64,000 nucleotides of DNA from Vibrio sp. Of7-15 (GCF_022347565.1 NZ_JAKRGH010000002.1:186001-250000), one strand, 5' to 3'. Positions 27,509 through 37,341 are shown, counted from the first letter of the stretch. Made by a program: numbers and translations. Notes: a model not told the origin generated them from the letters alone.

Positions 27509-28045
27509 ATGATCAGGAGCGATCGTTTACTTTATGACATTGCCCCCGAAGGCTTCGGTGAGCGAAATTGTGAAGCATGGGGAGAATGGCGAGAAAGAGC
27601 CCATGATGCCTTACCGCAATTTCCCGATGAGGTTTTAGAGCAATGGGTATATCGGCATTGGAAAGCGGTGTTATGTAACTGGGGGTGGTTGGATTTTCAA
27701 GCGATGCAGTTTGAAAAGCAGTGGTGGTCGACGGAAGATGTGTTGGCTAAAATTCACAGCCCACATCAAGATGTGATTAGTAAACTGACCCGTAGAATGA
27801 GTAACCCTATTTTCCAGCGCAGCTGGCTTGTACAAAAAATGCAGGCTCAAGGCACTTGGCCCATTGCACCTATTGTGCTTGAGTGTTCAGAAGATTTGTT
27901 TGCAACGAATGGACGACATCTTGTAGCCCCTTATAACCTGCTGGAAGGTCATCACCGAATGGGTTACTTGAAAGGTCTTGTCGACAGTGGTCAGCATTGT
28001 GAGAAACAGCACCCTGTTTGGGTTGCGCAATTACCATTGCACTAA
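27509..28045 (+). CDS. Uncharacterised protein with an EGHHR (ParB-like) motif
   Basis: I start it at ATG 27509 (178 residues), which has a GGGGG ribosome site; an earlier in-frame start at 27473 lacks one. The protein is Trp-rich (EAWGEWRERAHD, VYRHWKAVLCNWGWLDF) with no signal or membrane segment. Near the C-terminus APYNLLEGHHRMGYLKGL resembles the (D/E)GHHR box of ParB/Srx-fold proteins, preceded by a possible substrate-loop region. I do not know its function. It stands alone, between moaE and the convergent chitinase gene. Confidence 0.75.
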   Translation: MIRSDRLLYDIAPEGFGERNCEAWGEWRERAHDALPQFPDEVLEQWVYRHWKAVLCNWGWLDFQAMQFEKQWWSTEDVLAKIHSPHQDVISKLTRRMSNPIFQRSWLVQKMQAQGTWPIAPIVLECSEDLFATNGRHLVAPYNLLEGHHRMGYLKGLVDSGQHCEKQHPVWVAQLPLH

Positions 28046-28087
28046 AAAATCATCAAGGTTCAGTATATAGAATACCGCATTTAAGCA

Positions 28088-28116
28088 AAAGGGCATCGCT
28101 ATGATGCCCTTTATGT
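28088..28116. terminator. Bidirectional terminator before the chitinase gene 3' end
   Basis: A 10-bp stem, AAAGGGCATC / GATGCCCTTT, with a 5-base loop lies between convergent genes. The minus-strand tail is TTTTGCTT. Confidence 0.85.
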
Positions 28117-28130
28117 TATATCAATAGGTA

Positions 28131-30653
28131 TTATTTACAGCTAGAAACACCTACTTCTTTCCATACTCCCCAAGGACCAGACTCTGCTGGGTTATCACCT
28201 TGAGTCCACCATTTCGCTTCCCAGACTTTACCAGCCCAAGAAACTTGTTCACCACCGTTATAGGCAACTGATGTATCCCATAAGTTGTCACATACTGGTG
28301 TAGTTCCACCAGATTTTTTAACGGTAACTGTTGCAGATGCACTTGAAGCTGCTTTTCCGTCACTCACAGAAACTGCAAATACTAGGTTAGTATCAGCTGT
28401 GTATTCCGCAGCAGTAAATGTTACTTTTGAACCTTGAACTGTAGCATTAACGCCCGCAGGAACAGTCCAATCATAAGTAAGTGTGTCACCATCTTTATCT
28501 GTCGATGAAGAGGCATCAACTACAACTACATCACCTGCGTTTGCTGTTGCTGGAGCAACTAGGTTAGCTACTGGCGCATTGTTTGGCTCAGTACCAGCAG
28601 CTTTAGCTGTTACTTGAACAACGTCAGAGCTTTTCGCACCTTTGTTATCAGTGACTGTTACGGAGAACTGGTAAACAGTTGTCGTGGCAACTTCACCTAA
28701 GTTAACAGTAGCTTGCACTGCATTTGCATTGCTGATGGTTACCGCAGGGCCTGAAACTTGTGTCCAAGCATAGCTAGCAATTGTGCCATCATGATCTTTT
28801 GATGCAGATGCATCTAGAGTGACAACTGCAGGAGCTGTTACGACTTGATCAACGCCCGCTTTTGCTACTGGATCCATATTTTGAGGAGGCGTTGTTGTTG
28901 CTAAGCTGTCTTGCATTGCATTTAGGATATCGCCGTTATCTGAGTCAATTTCCCAAGAGAATAAGCCAGCTAAGCCCATTTGACGAACATAAGCGCCTTT
29001 AGCAAGTACAGAGCGACGATCATCATAAGTGACTAGATCACCCGTTGCTGGATCGTAAACGTACGGTGCTTCTGCAACTTCATCGTAACCTTTTTCAACA
29101 GCGCTGTTGTTGATGTATTTGGTGACGACATCTTTATAGTCGATAACTCCTGGTTCCCAAGAACCTGCAACTTTTCCGTTACCTACACCTGTCATTGGGT
29201 TAGTTGGATCTGTCATGCTTTCACGTGTTACGCCTGTCCAGCCACGACCGTACATTGCAGCGCCAACAACAAGTTTCTTAGGATCAACACCTTGAGCAAG
29301 AAGAAGATCGATAGCGTTACTGGTTGTATAAGCAGGGCCTTTACGCGGCTCACCTTTGTCATCTACGCCAGTACCATCACATGCGCCTTGAGACAGGTGA
29401 GAGCCACAATGTAGTGCCGTTTGATGACCTACTTCATTACTCCAGCCACCATAGAAGTCGTATGTCATGGCAAAGATGTAATCCATGTACTGAGACGCAG
29501 CTGCGTAATCAACATCTTGGATCTTATCGTAGCCTGCACCGATTGCAGAAGTCAGCTCGTACTGACGGCCTGTTTCTGCTTCTAGCTCATCTAACATTGC
29601 ACGCAATTCTTGCATTAGAGCAACATAAGCAGGGCCGTCTTTAACTGGATCCCCTTTTGTTGGGTGAGCACCATCACCACCAGGGAATTCCCAGTCGATG
29701 TCTACACCATCAAAGAACTTCCATGTTTGTAAGAATTTCTTAGTTGAAGCAACAAAGATGTCACGTTTTGACTTATCAACAAAGTCATAGAATGGGTCTG
29801 ATAATGTCCAACCACCGATAGAAGGAACAATTTTTAGATCAGGGTAGCGTTGTTTTAGTGCCATCATCTGACCGTATGTACCTTTATATGGGGTACTGTG
29901 AGCGTGGCCAGATTGTGGATGTGGCATTTGAACAGCTGCCCATGGGTCATGGATGACTACTTCATAATCAGGTGTGCCAGCACAAGCTCGCTTAAGTGCA
30001 GCAAGGCTATTGCCGTTTTCTATTTCACCTAATGAATCATTTGGTCCACAAATAGGAACAAAACCATAAAGAATGTGAGTTAAGTTTTGTGCAGGCACTT
30101 TATCTACTGGGAACTTACGACCGTAAACACCCCATTCAACAAAGTAACTACCTACCACAGTATTTGGCGGTGTAACGTAGGTATTGTTGTTTGGATCTAC
30201 GTTCATAGGCAGTGGATCTAAGTGGCTGCCATCCGTGTCAGCGACAACAATGTTTTTAGGAGCACTTTCAGTACATTGCTCAGCAGCACCAGTTCCATTA
30301 CATAGTTGAACTGTTAAAGCGTATTGGCCACCTTTCGCTACATTTACAATTGCAGATGCTTTTTGTGATGCAGAAGGTGCAATAGCTTGTTCAAATGCTA
30401 CTTGACCATTGAGCAATACTTTCCACTTTTCACCTGGTTCACCAGACCAACGATCCCATGCAACAGGAACTTCTGCCGCTGGTTTTACTGTTACTAGATC
30501 TTTGTAAGCAGAAGCCGCTTGGTTAACCTCAACGATTGCGAAGTCAGTGTCCATCCATTGAATTTGTGGAGCTCCAGGAGCGGCTGCGAAAGCTGGACTA
30601 GCAAGAGCAAGTGCGACAGCTGTAGCACAGAGGTTTAAAGATGTGCCTTTCAT
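28131..30653 (-). CDS. chiA: Secreted GH18 chitinase (ChiA-type) with PKD-like and chitin-binding domains
   Basis: I start it at ATG 30653 (840 residues), nine codons inside the longest frame, because a normal signal peptide then begins at MKGTSLN and ends AFAAAPG. Domain order is an N-terminal chitinase-A-like domain (about 25-150), the GH18 barrel (about 165-590) with catalytic FDGVDIDWEFPGG (acid Glu322), two Ig/PKD-type domains (about 605-785), and a C-terminal CBM5/12 chitin-binding domain (YNGGEQVSWAGKVWEAKWWT). It hydrolyses chitin outside the cell. It is monocistronic, and oppABCDF diverges from the far side of the spacer. Confidence 0.95.
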   Translation of the reverse strand: MKGTSLNLCATAVALALASPAFAAAPGAPQIQWMDTDFAIVEVNQAASAYKDLVTVKPAAEVPVAWDRWSGEPGEKWKVLLNGQVAFEQAIAPSASQKASAIVNVAKGGQYALTVQLCNGTGAAEQCTESAPKNIVVADTDGSHLDPLPMNVDPNNNTYVTPPNTVVGSYFVEWGVYGRKFPVDKVPAQNLTHILYGFVPICGPNDSLGEIENGNSLAALKRACAGTPDYEVVIHDPWAAVQMPHPQSGHAHSTPYKGTYGQMMALKQRYPDLKIVPSIGGWTLSDPFYDFVDKSKRDIFVASTKKFLQTWKFFDGVDIDWEFPGGDGAHPTKGDPVKDGPAYVALMQELRAMLDELEAETGRQYELTSAIGAGYDKIQDVDYAAASQYMDYIFAMTYDFYGGWSNEVGHQTALHCGSHLSQGACDGTGVDDKGEPRKGPAYTTSNAIDLLLAQGVDPKKLVVGAAMYGRGWTGVTRESMTDPTNPMTGVGNGKVAGSWEPGVIDYKDVVTKYINNSAVEKGYDEVAEAPYVYDPATGDLVTYDDRRSVLAKGAYVRQMGLAGLFSWEIDSDNGDILNAMQDSLATTTPPQNMDPVAKAGVDQVVTAPAVVTLDASASKDHDGTIASYAWTQVSGPAVTISNANAVQATVNLGEVATTTVYQFSVTVTDNKGAKSSDVVQVTAKAAGTEPNNAPVANLVAPATANAGDVVVVDASSSTDKDGDTLTYDWTVPAGVNATVQGSKVTFTAAEYTADTNLVFAVSVSDGKAASSASATVTVKKSGGTTPVCDNLWDTSVAYNGGEQVSWAGKVWEAKWWTQGDNPAESGPWGVWKEVGVSSCK

Positions 30654-31537
30654 ATTTCTCTCATTCCTTGATAAATGCATTTACACAAATAGTGGTAAAT
30701 GAATTGGCTTGTAATGGCATCTACATGTAGAGCCGAGAGTGAACTTCATTTGTAGTGAAAAATTGCAGTAAGTTGTAGGGTTGCAATTTATTTATTTCAA
30801 ATAAAATGAGGTACAAGCTCAGTGTTTGCTGTAATTCATAATTGTGCAAAATGGAATTTCATGCTTTTGAATCCAGCTAAAAGGAAATTGAAATAGGGGG
30901 TTAATTCGTTACAAAAAAAATCACTATGGATCGAAATTAATTAATTAAGGTTAGTTTTATAAAATCACAATTACTGAATGAAGCTCATCTTTTCTTTGTG
31001 TTTTTTAAGCGTTAAAAGTGAGGAATCGATGGTGTATTTTTGGCTATTTTTGACCGTTTTTAATGCAAAATATCGAAGTTCATTTTTTTGTTATGGTAAG
31101 AATCAAAAATTGATACCTATTAAATTTGATCGAGAAAAATCACATAATTGTAAATTAAAGCTTGCCTGAATAAATCTGGTTTGAGTGATAAATATAGACT
31201 AAATGTTATGTTAGTTATTTAAATTCAGAACAAGATGCTCCTTTTTGTATTTTAATTGGTCGATTTGGCGATTATTGCTACTTACTGAGTGCTAATTAAG
31301 CAAATAAACCATTTCAAAAGGTATTAGCGATATTTTGTATCGGTTTGGTGGGGTTTATTAAAAATTATTGCGTATTTTGTGACTATTTTGTGGCAAATTA
31401 CTTCAATGCCTGATAGTGTTCTGGTCAATCTTTCATTGATGTTATGCAGTTCCGGATTGAATGTGTATAACAAGTGGCATACCGTTCCTGCCCGTGGAAG
31501 ACGTCATGGATGCAAATAAATGTATTGGAGTTAATGC
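30654..31537. other. Long AT-rich spacer between divergent chiA and oppA
   Basis: This 884-bp stretch holds the promoters of both divergent genes. Short ORFs in it have no ribosome sites or recognisable products. A TATAAC at 31466 is a possible oppA -10 box with a poor -35. I found no convincing CRP, sigma-54 or LuxO site. Its length leaves room for an unannotated small RNA, but no terminator-like hairpin was recognised. Confidence 0.5.
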
Positions 31538-33169
31538 ATGTATAAGAATAAAATCACCCAAGCGCTACTACTTGGCGCTGGTCTTACTGTAGCCGCAACA
31601 TCATTTACTGCTGCTGCTGCTGATGTTCCTGCTGGTGTTAAACTTGCGGATAAACAAGAATTAGTTCGTGGTAACGGTACTGAAGTTGCTTCTCTTGATC
31701 CGCATAAAACAGAAGGCACCCCAGAATCTCACGTAATTCGAGATCTCCTAGAAGGCCTAGTGAACCAAGACGCCGACGGCAACACCATCCCTGGTGTGGC
31801 TGAAAGCTGGGAAACAGCAGACAACAAAACTTTTACCTTCCACCTTCGTAAAGATGCTAAATGGTCTAACGGCGATCCTGTAACGGCTGAAGACTTCGTA
31901 TACAGCTTCAAGCGTGCTGTTGATCCTGCAACTGCCTCTCCATACTCTTGGTATCTTGAAATGACCACTATGGTTAATGCTGCAGATATCATTGCAGGTA
32001 AGAAAGACAAAGAAACGTTAGGTGTTAAAGCGTTAGATGATCACACTCTAGTGATCGAACTTGAAGGTGCAGTTCCATATTTCGTAATGATGATGGGCCA
32101 CACAACAGTTAAACCAGTTCATAAAGGTACTGTTGAGAAGTTTGGCGACCAGTGGACGAAACCAGAAAACTTCGTAGGTAATGGTGCATTCCTTATCGAC
32201 TCTTGGGTAGTGAACGAGCGTATTGTTCTGAAGCGTAATGAAAAATATTGGGATAACGAAGCTACCGTCCTAAACAAAGTTACGTACCTACCAATTGAAA
32301 ACCAAGTTGCGGAAATGAACCGTTTCCTTTCTGGTGAAATTGACTTTACAAATGAATTACCAAATGAGCACTTTAAGCGCCTGAAGAAGCAACATGCTGA
32401 ATCTGTTTCTATTCAAGGTAACTTGTGTTCTTATTACTATGGTTTCAATAACAAGAAACCACCATTTGATGATCCACGAGTACGTCAAGCACTGTCTTAT
32501 ACAATCGATCGTGACATCATTACTAAAGCACTACTTGGTCAAGGCCAGAAGCCAGCTTATTTCTTAACACCTGAGATCACAGCTGCGTTTAACCCTGAGC
32601 TACCAGCTTACGGTAAGTTATCTCAAAAAGAGCGTAATGCAGAAGCAAAACGTCTTCTTGAAGAGGCAGGCTACAATTCTTCAAACCCTCTAGAATTCAC
32701 ACTTCTTTACAACACAAGTGAAAACCACAAGAAAATTGCTGTAGCGATCGGTTCTATGTGGAAGAAGTCTCTAGGTGTTAAAGTTGCGCTAGAAAATCAA
32801 GAGTGGAAAACATACCTAGATACTCGTCGCCAAGGTAACTTTGATGTAACTCGTGCTGGTTGGTGTGGTGATTACAATGAAGCATCTAGCTTCTTATCAT
32901 TAATGCAAAGTAATAATAGTTCAAATGATCCTAAGTACCATAGCTCAGAGTACGATAAGGTAATGAATCAAGCGCTTAAATCTACAAGTGAAGAAGAGCG
33001 TCAAGCATTATATATCAAAGCAGAGCAACTGCTAGCGAAAGATATGCCTATTGCACCTATCTATCAGTATGTTAAGGCTCGCCTAGTGAACCCTCATGTT
33101 GGTGGCTTCCCAGTCAACAACGCTGAAGATAAAATCTTCTCAAAAGATCTTTATATCAAAGCTGAGTAA
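31538..33169 (+). CDS. oppA: Periplasmic oligopeptide-binding protein OppA
   Basis: The 543-residue family-5 solute-binding protein has a signal peptide (cleavage near residue 27, after FTAAAA). The mature protein shows EVASLDPHKTEGTPESHVIR, the peptide-backbone-binding opening of OppA, followed by LLEGLVNQDADGNTIPGVAE. It captures oligopeptides and delivers them to OppBC. It leads oppABCDF. A strong hairpin between oppA and oppB probably makes oppA more abundant than the permease genes. Confidence 0.96.
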   Translation: MYKNKITQALLLGAGLTVAATSFTAAAADVPAGVKLADKQELVRGNGTEVASLDPHKTEGTPESHVIRDLLEGLVNQDADGNTIPGVAESWETADNKTFTFHLRKDAKWSNGDPVTAEDFVYSFKRAVDPATASPYSWYLEMTTMVNAADIIAGKKDKETLGVKALDDHTLVIELEGAVPYFVMMMGHTTVKPVHKGTVEKFGDQWTKPENFVGNGAFLIDSWVVNERIVLKRNEKYWDNEATVLNKVTYLPIENQVAEMNRFLSGEIDFTNELPNEHFKRLKKQHAESVSIQGNLCSYYYGFNNKKPPFDDPRVRQALSYTIDRDIITKALLGQGQKPAYFLTPEITAAFNPELPAYGKLSQKERNAEAKRLLEEAGYNSSNPLEFTLLYNTSENHKKIAVAIGSMWKKSLGVKVALENQEWKTYLDTRRQGNFDVTRAGWCGDYNEASSFLSLMQSNNSSNDPKYHSSEYDKVMNQALKSTSEEERQALYIKAEQLLAKDMPIAPIYQYVKARLVNPHVGGFPVNNAEDKIFSKDLYIKAE

Positions 33170-33202
33170 ATAATCAGCAAGAAATAAATATAAATACCAA
33201 AG

Positions 33203-33231
33203 CGCTACATGCAGAACTCCTGCATGTAGTG
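33203..33231 (+). terminator. Intra-operon hairpin between oppA and oppB
   Basis: A 12-bp stem (one G-T pair), CGCTACATGCAG / CTGCATGTAGTG, with a 5-base loop is followed by TTTACTT. It is likely a partial terminator or 3'-end stabiliser raising OppA relative to OppBCDF. Confidence 0.7.
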
Positions 33232-33273
33232 TTTACTTACATTTAAATTGTCACAGATTGGAAGAGTGAGTTT

Positions 33274-34194
33274 ATGTTTAAATTCATCGCAAAACGGATA
33301 TTTGAAGCAATTCCAACCATGTTGGTGCTGATTACAATATCATTCTTCCTGATGCGTTTCGCACCAGGTAACCCGTTCTCAAGTGAGCGTCCATTACCGC
33401 CAGAAGTCATGGCGAACATCAATGCGAAATATGGGCTTGATAAACCTGTATTTGAGCAATACACCACTTATTTAACCAACATCATTCAGGGTGATTTTGG
33501 TCCTTCATTCAAATATAAGGATTTCACCGTAAATGAGCTTGTTGCAGACGCATTGCCTGTTTCTGCAAAAATCGGTTTCCTTGCTTTTATTTTCACTGTG
33601 GTATTAGGGGTCTTTATCGGCACCATTGCGGCACTGCGGCAAAATACCTGGTTTGATTACATTATCATGTCTACCGCCATGCTCGGGGTGGTCATGCCGT
33701 CATTTGTTTTGGCTCCAGCTCTTATCTACGTTTTCTCTATCAACCTTGGTTGGTTGCCAGCAGGTGGTTGGAATGACGGTTCACTGCAATACATGCTACT
33801 GCCTATTTTAGGTATGTCTCTTCTTTACGTTGCCACTTTTGCACGTATTACTCGTGGTAGCATGATTGAAACACTAAACAGTAACTTCATTCGTACGGCA
33901 CGTGCGAAAGGTTTAAGCTACAAATACATTGTTGTAAAACATGCTCTTAAGCCAGCAATGTTGCCTGTTGTTTCTTATATGGGCCCTGCATTCGTAGGTA
34001 TCATTACAGGTTCTGTTGTTATCGAAACTATTTTTGGCCTGCCAGGCATTGGTAAGCTATTTGTTAACGCAGCTTTTAACCGTGACTACTCGCTAGTAAT
34101 GGGTGTGACCATTTTAATTGGTTTCTTATTCATTCTATTCAACGCAATTGTTGATATTTTACTGGCTTATATCGACCCGAAAATTCGCTACTAG
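33274..34194 (+). CDS. oppB: Oligopeptide ABC transporter permease OppB
   Basis: The 306-residue inner-membrane permease has about six helices. The EAA loop is visible as TARAKGLSYKYIVVKHALKP. The opening FIAKRIFEAIPTMLVLITIS and the RFAPGNPF segment are typical of OppB/DppB. It pairs with OppC to form the translocation path. It lies 104 bp after oppA, beyond the hairpin. Confidence 0.97.
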   Translation: MFKFIAKRIFEAIPTMLVLITISFFLMRFAPGNPFSSERPLPPEVMANINAKYGLDKPVFEQYTTYLTNIIQGDFGPSFKYKDFTVNELVADALPVSAKIGFLAFIFTVVLGVFIGTIAALRQNTWFDYIIMSTAMLGVVMPSFVLAPALIYVFSINLGWLPAGGWNDGSLQYMLLPILGMSLLYVATFARITRGSMIETLNSNFIRTARAKGLSYKYIVVKHALKPAMLPVVSYMGPAFVGIITGSVVIETIFGLPGIGKLFVNAAFNRDYSLVMGVTILIGFLFILFNAIVDILLAYIDPKIRY

Positions 34195-34212
34195 GGAAGA
34201 GGAACGGATTCT

Positions 34213-35115
34213 ATGTTAACGAAAAAAGAAAATTTAGAAGCGATTGAGAAGTTCTCTGAAAACTTAGAGATCGAAGGTCGCAGTCTTTGGCAGGATGCTC
34301 GTGTACGTTTTATGCGTAATAAAGCGGCGATGGTGAGCTTATTCCTACTGTTTTTAATCACATTGGCCGTTATTTTTGTGCCGATGTTCAGTCAATACGC
34401 TTATGACGATACGGATTGGTATGCCTTGCATGCCGCGCCATCAGCAGAACACTTATTTGGTACTGATAGTTTAGGCCGTGACCTGTTTGTTCGTACTCTT
34501 ATCGGTGGTCGTATATCACTGATGGTTGGTGTTATGGGTGCACTAGTAGCGGTTCTTATTGGTACTCTTTATGGTGCGGCATCAGGCTTTATCGGTGGTA
34601 AAACTGATCGTGCAATGATGCGTGTTCTTGAGATCCTTTACGCGATCCCGTTCATGTTCCTAGTGATCGTACTAGTAACATTCTTCGGCCGTAATATCAT
34701 TCTGATCTTTGTTGCGATTGGTGCTATTGCATGGCTTGATATGGCTCGTATTGTTCGTGGTCAGACACTAAGCTTACGTAGTAAGGAATTCATTGAAGCT
34801 GCCCATGTATGTGGTGTGAGCAAATGGAAAATCATTACACGTCATATTGTACCGAACGTATTAGGTATTGTAGCGGTTTACTCAACACTACTTGTACCAA
34901 GCATGATTCTTACAGAGTCTTTCCTTAGCTTCTTGGGCTTAGGTGTACAGGAACCAATGACAAGTTGGGGTGCGCTACTTCAAGAAGGTTCACAAACAAT
35001 GGAAGTGGCAATTTGGCAACTTGGTTTCCCTGCTGCATTTATGGTCGTGACATTATTCTGCTTTAACTATGTTGGTGATGGTTTGCGTGATGCGCTAGAT
35101 CCAAAAGACAGATAA
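34213..35115 (+). CDS. oppC: Oligopeptide ABC transporter permease OppC
   Basis: The 300-residue permease has a cytoplasmic N-terminus (SLWQDARVRFMRNKAAMVSL), an OppC N-terminal helix, HLFGTDSLGRDLFVRTLIGG, and the EAA loop EAAHVCGVSKWKIITRHIVP. Partner of OppB. It is 18 bp downstream in the operon and precedes oppD by 20 bp. Confidence 0.97.
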   Translation: MLTKKENLEAIEKFSENLEIEGRSLWQDARVRFMRNKAAMVSLFLLFLITLAVIFVPMFSQYAYDDTDWYALHAAPSAEHLFGTDSLGRDLFVRTLIGGRISLMVGVMGALVAVLIGTLYGAASGFIGGKTDRAMMRVLEILYAIPFMFLVIVLVTFFGRNIILIFVAIGAIAWLDMARIVRGQTLSLRSKEFIEAAHVCGVSKWKIITRHIVPNVLGIVAVYSTLLVPSMILTESFLSFLGLGVQEPMTSWGALLQEGSQTMEVAIWQLGFPAAFMVVTLFCFNYVGDGLRDALDPKDR

Positions 35116-35135
35116 GAATAAAGATAAAGGAAGCA

Positions 35136-36104
35136 ATGATGAGCTTATTAGATGTCAAAGATCTGCGCGTAGAATTCACTACCCAAGACGGTATTGTCAC
35201 CGCAGTAAACGATTTAAACTTCTCACTAAAGCAAGGTGAGACACTAGGTATTGTTGGTGAATCCGGCTCTGGTAAATCCCAGACTGTATTCGCACTGATG
35301 GGCCTATTAGCAAAAAATGGTATTATTTCAGGCAGTGCTAAGTTTGAAGGAAACGAAATCCTTAACCTTCCTGAAAAATCGCTGAATAAAGTGCGTGCTG
35401 AACAAATTGCCATGATCTTCCAAGATCCAATGACGTCACTTAACCCATACATGAAGGTGAGTGATCAGTTAATGGAAGTATTGATGCTTCATAAAGGCAT
35501 GGGTAAAGCAGAAGCATTTGAAGAATCTGTTCGCATGCTTGAAGCGGTAAAAATCCCAGAAGCACGTAAACGTATTTCGATGTACCCGCATGAATTCTCT
35601 GGTGGTATGCGCCAGCGTGTAATGATTGCAATGGCACTGTTGTGTCGCCCTAAACTGCTTATTGCTGATGAGCCAACAACAGCGTTAGACGTAACGATTC
35701 AGGCTCAGATCATGGATCTATTGAATGAGCTAAAAGACGAATTCAATACAGCAATTATCATGATTACCCATGATCTTGGGGTTGTGGCAGGTAGTTGTGA
35801 CAAAGTACTTGTTATGTACGCTGGTCGTACAATGGAGTACGGTACAGTAAATGATATTTTCTATAACCCAAGTCACCCATACGCAGAAGGTTTGCTAAAA
35901 GCGATTCCACGTCTGGATACGGAAGGTGAGATCCTACCGACGATTCCGGGCAATCCGCCTAACTTACTTCGTCTTCCTGTTGGTTGCCCTTATCAAGAGC
36001 GCTGCCACCGTGTGTCGGATCAATGTAGAAAAGAAGCACCTATATTGACACCATTTGATGAAGGTCGTTCTCGCGCGTGTTTCTCTGATTGGAAGGCTTG
36101 GTAA
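35136..36104 (+). CDS. oppD: Oligopeptide ABC transporter ATPase OppD
   Basis: The 322-residue ABC ATPase has Walker A GESGSGKSQT, signature FSGGMRQR, Walker B LLIADEPTTALD and a His switch in ITHDLG. The C-terminal oligopeptide/dipeptide domain contains a Cys-rich CPYQERCHRVSDQC segment, known in this family to bind an iron-sulfur cluster. Two ATG codons in tandem could serve as start. The stop overlaps the oppF ATG by one base. Confidence 0.97.
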   Translation: MMSLLDVKDLRVEFTTQDGIVTAVNDLNFSLKQGETLGIVGESGSGKSQTVFALMGLLAKNGIISGSAKFEGNEILNLPEKSLNKVRAEQIAMIFQDPMTSLNPYMKVSDQLMEVLMLHKGMGKAEAFEESVRMLEAVKIPEARKRISMYPHEFSGGMRQRVMIAMALLCRPKLLIADEPTTALDVTIQAQIMDLLNELKDEFNTAIIMITHDLGVVAGSCDKVLVMYAGRTMEYGTVNDIFYNPSHPYAEGLLKAIPRLDTEGEILPTIPGNPPNLLRLPVGCPYQERCHRVSDQCRKEAPILTPFDEGRSRACFSDWKAW

Positions 36105-37093
36105 TGGATACAGAAAAGAAATTATTACTTGATATTAACGATTTAAAAGTGCACTTCAGCATTGCTTCTAAATCGGCTTGGCCATGGGCAAAACCTGCAA
36201 ATTTAAAAGCGGTTGATGGCGTAAATGTTCGTTTGTATGAAGGCGAAACATTAGGTGTTGTTGGTGAGTCGGGTTGTGGTAAATCAACTTTTGCTCGTGC
36301 CATCATTGGTTTAGTTGAAGCTACGGAAGGTAATGTTGTTTGGCTTGGTCAAGATTTGACTAAGCTTGAGCATGAAGCGATGCGTGAAAAGCGTAAAGAA
36401 ATCCAAATGATTTTCCAAGATCCTTTGGCATCGCTTAACCCGCGTATGACTGTTGGCGATATTATTGCTGAGCCACTACGAACTTTTTATCCTGATTTAT
36501 CTAAGGAAGAAGTAAAAAGCCAAGTTAAATACATGATGGATAAGGTAGGTTTATTGCCTAACGTAATTAACCGTTACCCACATGAATTTTCTGGTGGCCA
36601 GTGTCAGCGTATTGGTATTGCTCGTGCATTGATTTTAAAGCCTAAGATGATCATTTGTGATGAACCAGTCTCTGCTCTGGATGTATCGATTCAGGCTCAG
36701 GTAGTTAATCTGCTGAAAGAGCTGCAAAAAGAATTAGGCTTAAGTTTAGTCTTTATTGCACATGACTTGTCAGTTGTTAAGCACATTTCAGATCGCGTTC
36801 TAGTTATGTATTTAGGTAACGCTGTTGAGCTTGGGGAGTCGGAGGCTTTATTTGCTGATCCTCAACACCCATACACGAAGGCGCTGATGTCTGCCGTTCC
36901 TATTCCAGATCCTAAGATCGAAAGAGGAAAATCGGTGCAAATGTTAGAAGGTGATTTACCGTCGCCAATTAGCCCACCATCAGGTTGCGTATTCCGAACT
37001 CGTTGCCCAGTGGCAACGGCAGAATGTAGCCAAACAAAACCTGGTTTGAAAGGGGATGACGTTCATTCTGTTTCTTGCTTATTGGTGAATTAA
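36104..37093 (+). CDS. oppF: Oligopeptide ABC transporter ATPase OppF
   Basis: The second ABC ATPase of the system has Walker A GESGCGKST, signature FSGGQCQR, Walker B MIICDEPVSALD and a C-terminal CVFRTRCPVATAEC cluster-type motif. I start it at ATG 36104 (329 residues), overlapping the last base of the oppD stop; upstream in-frame codons fall inside oppD. It ends the operon, followed by two hairpin terminators. Confidence 0.96.
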   Translation: MDTEKKLLLDINDLKVHFSIASKSAWPWAKPANLKAVDGVNVRLYEGETLGVVGESGCGKSTFARAIIGLVEATEGNVVWLGQDLTKLEHEAMREKRKEIQMIFQDPLASLNPRMTVGDIIAEPLRTFYPDLSKEEVKSQVKYMMDKVGLLPNVINRYPHEFSGGQCQRIGIARALILKPKMIICDEPVSALDVSIQAQVVNLLKELQKELGLSLVFIAHDLSVVKHISDRVLVMYLGNAVELGESEALFADPQHPYTKALMSAVPIPDPKIERGKSVQMLEGDLPSPISPPSGCVFRTRCPVATAECSQTKPGLKGDDVHSVSCLLVN

Positions 37094-37114
37094 TTCAGCC
37101 TGTGACAAGGCCTA

Positions 37115-37149
37115 AGCGCGGTAAACATTTTCCTACCGCGCTTTTTTTG
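37115..37149 (+). terminator. Terminator 1 after oppF
   Basis: A 9-bp stem, AGCGCGGTA / TACCGCGCT, with a 10-base loop is followed by seven T. Confidence 0.88.
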
Positions 37150-37182
37150 GGTTGTTGTCAAATTAATAAGTCGAGCTTTTGT

Positions 37183-37228
37183 AAAAGGCAGTCAACAAAG
37201 TTACTATCGCTTTGTTAATTGCCTTTTT
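37183..37228 (+). terminator. Second, longer hairpin terminator after oppF
   Basis: An 18-position stem (one mismatch, one G-T), from AAAAGGCA to CAACAAAG on the left arm and CTTTGTT to TGCCTTTT on the right, with a 9-base loop and TTTCTT tail. It lies about 40 bp beyond the first terminator and insulates the chemoreceptor gene. Confidence 0.8.
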
Positions 37229-37341
37229 CTTATTAAATCAATTGACTAGCTTATGGATGTGAGCGCTATTAAACCAGTTTTATGCGTGCGCTATGAGATG
37301 GATAGTGTATGTAATTAACGCAGAGCACAAGGATGTCAGAC

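Noticed and set aside
30978..31169. Possible 63-codon gene in the chiA-oppA spacer
   Set aside because: No convincing ribosome site, the product is low complexity (Phe/Leu/Lys rich), and base composition matches the surrounding AT-rich spacer.
37260..37300. Sigma-28 promoter for the chemoreceptor gene
   Set aside because: A TAAA is present but the -10 position (CGCTATGA) matches GCCGATAA poorly at the correct spacing.
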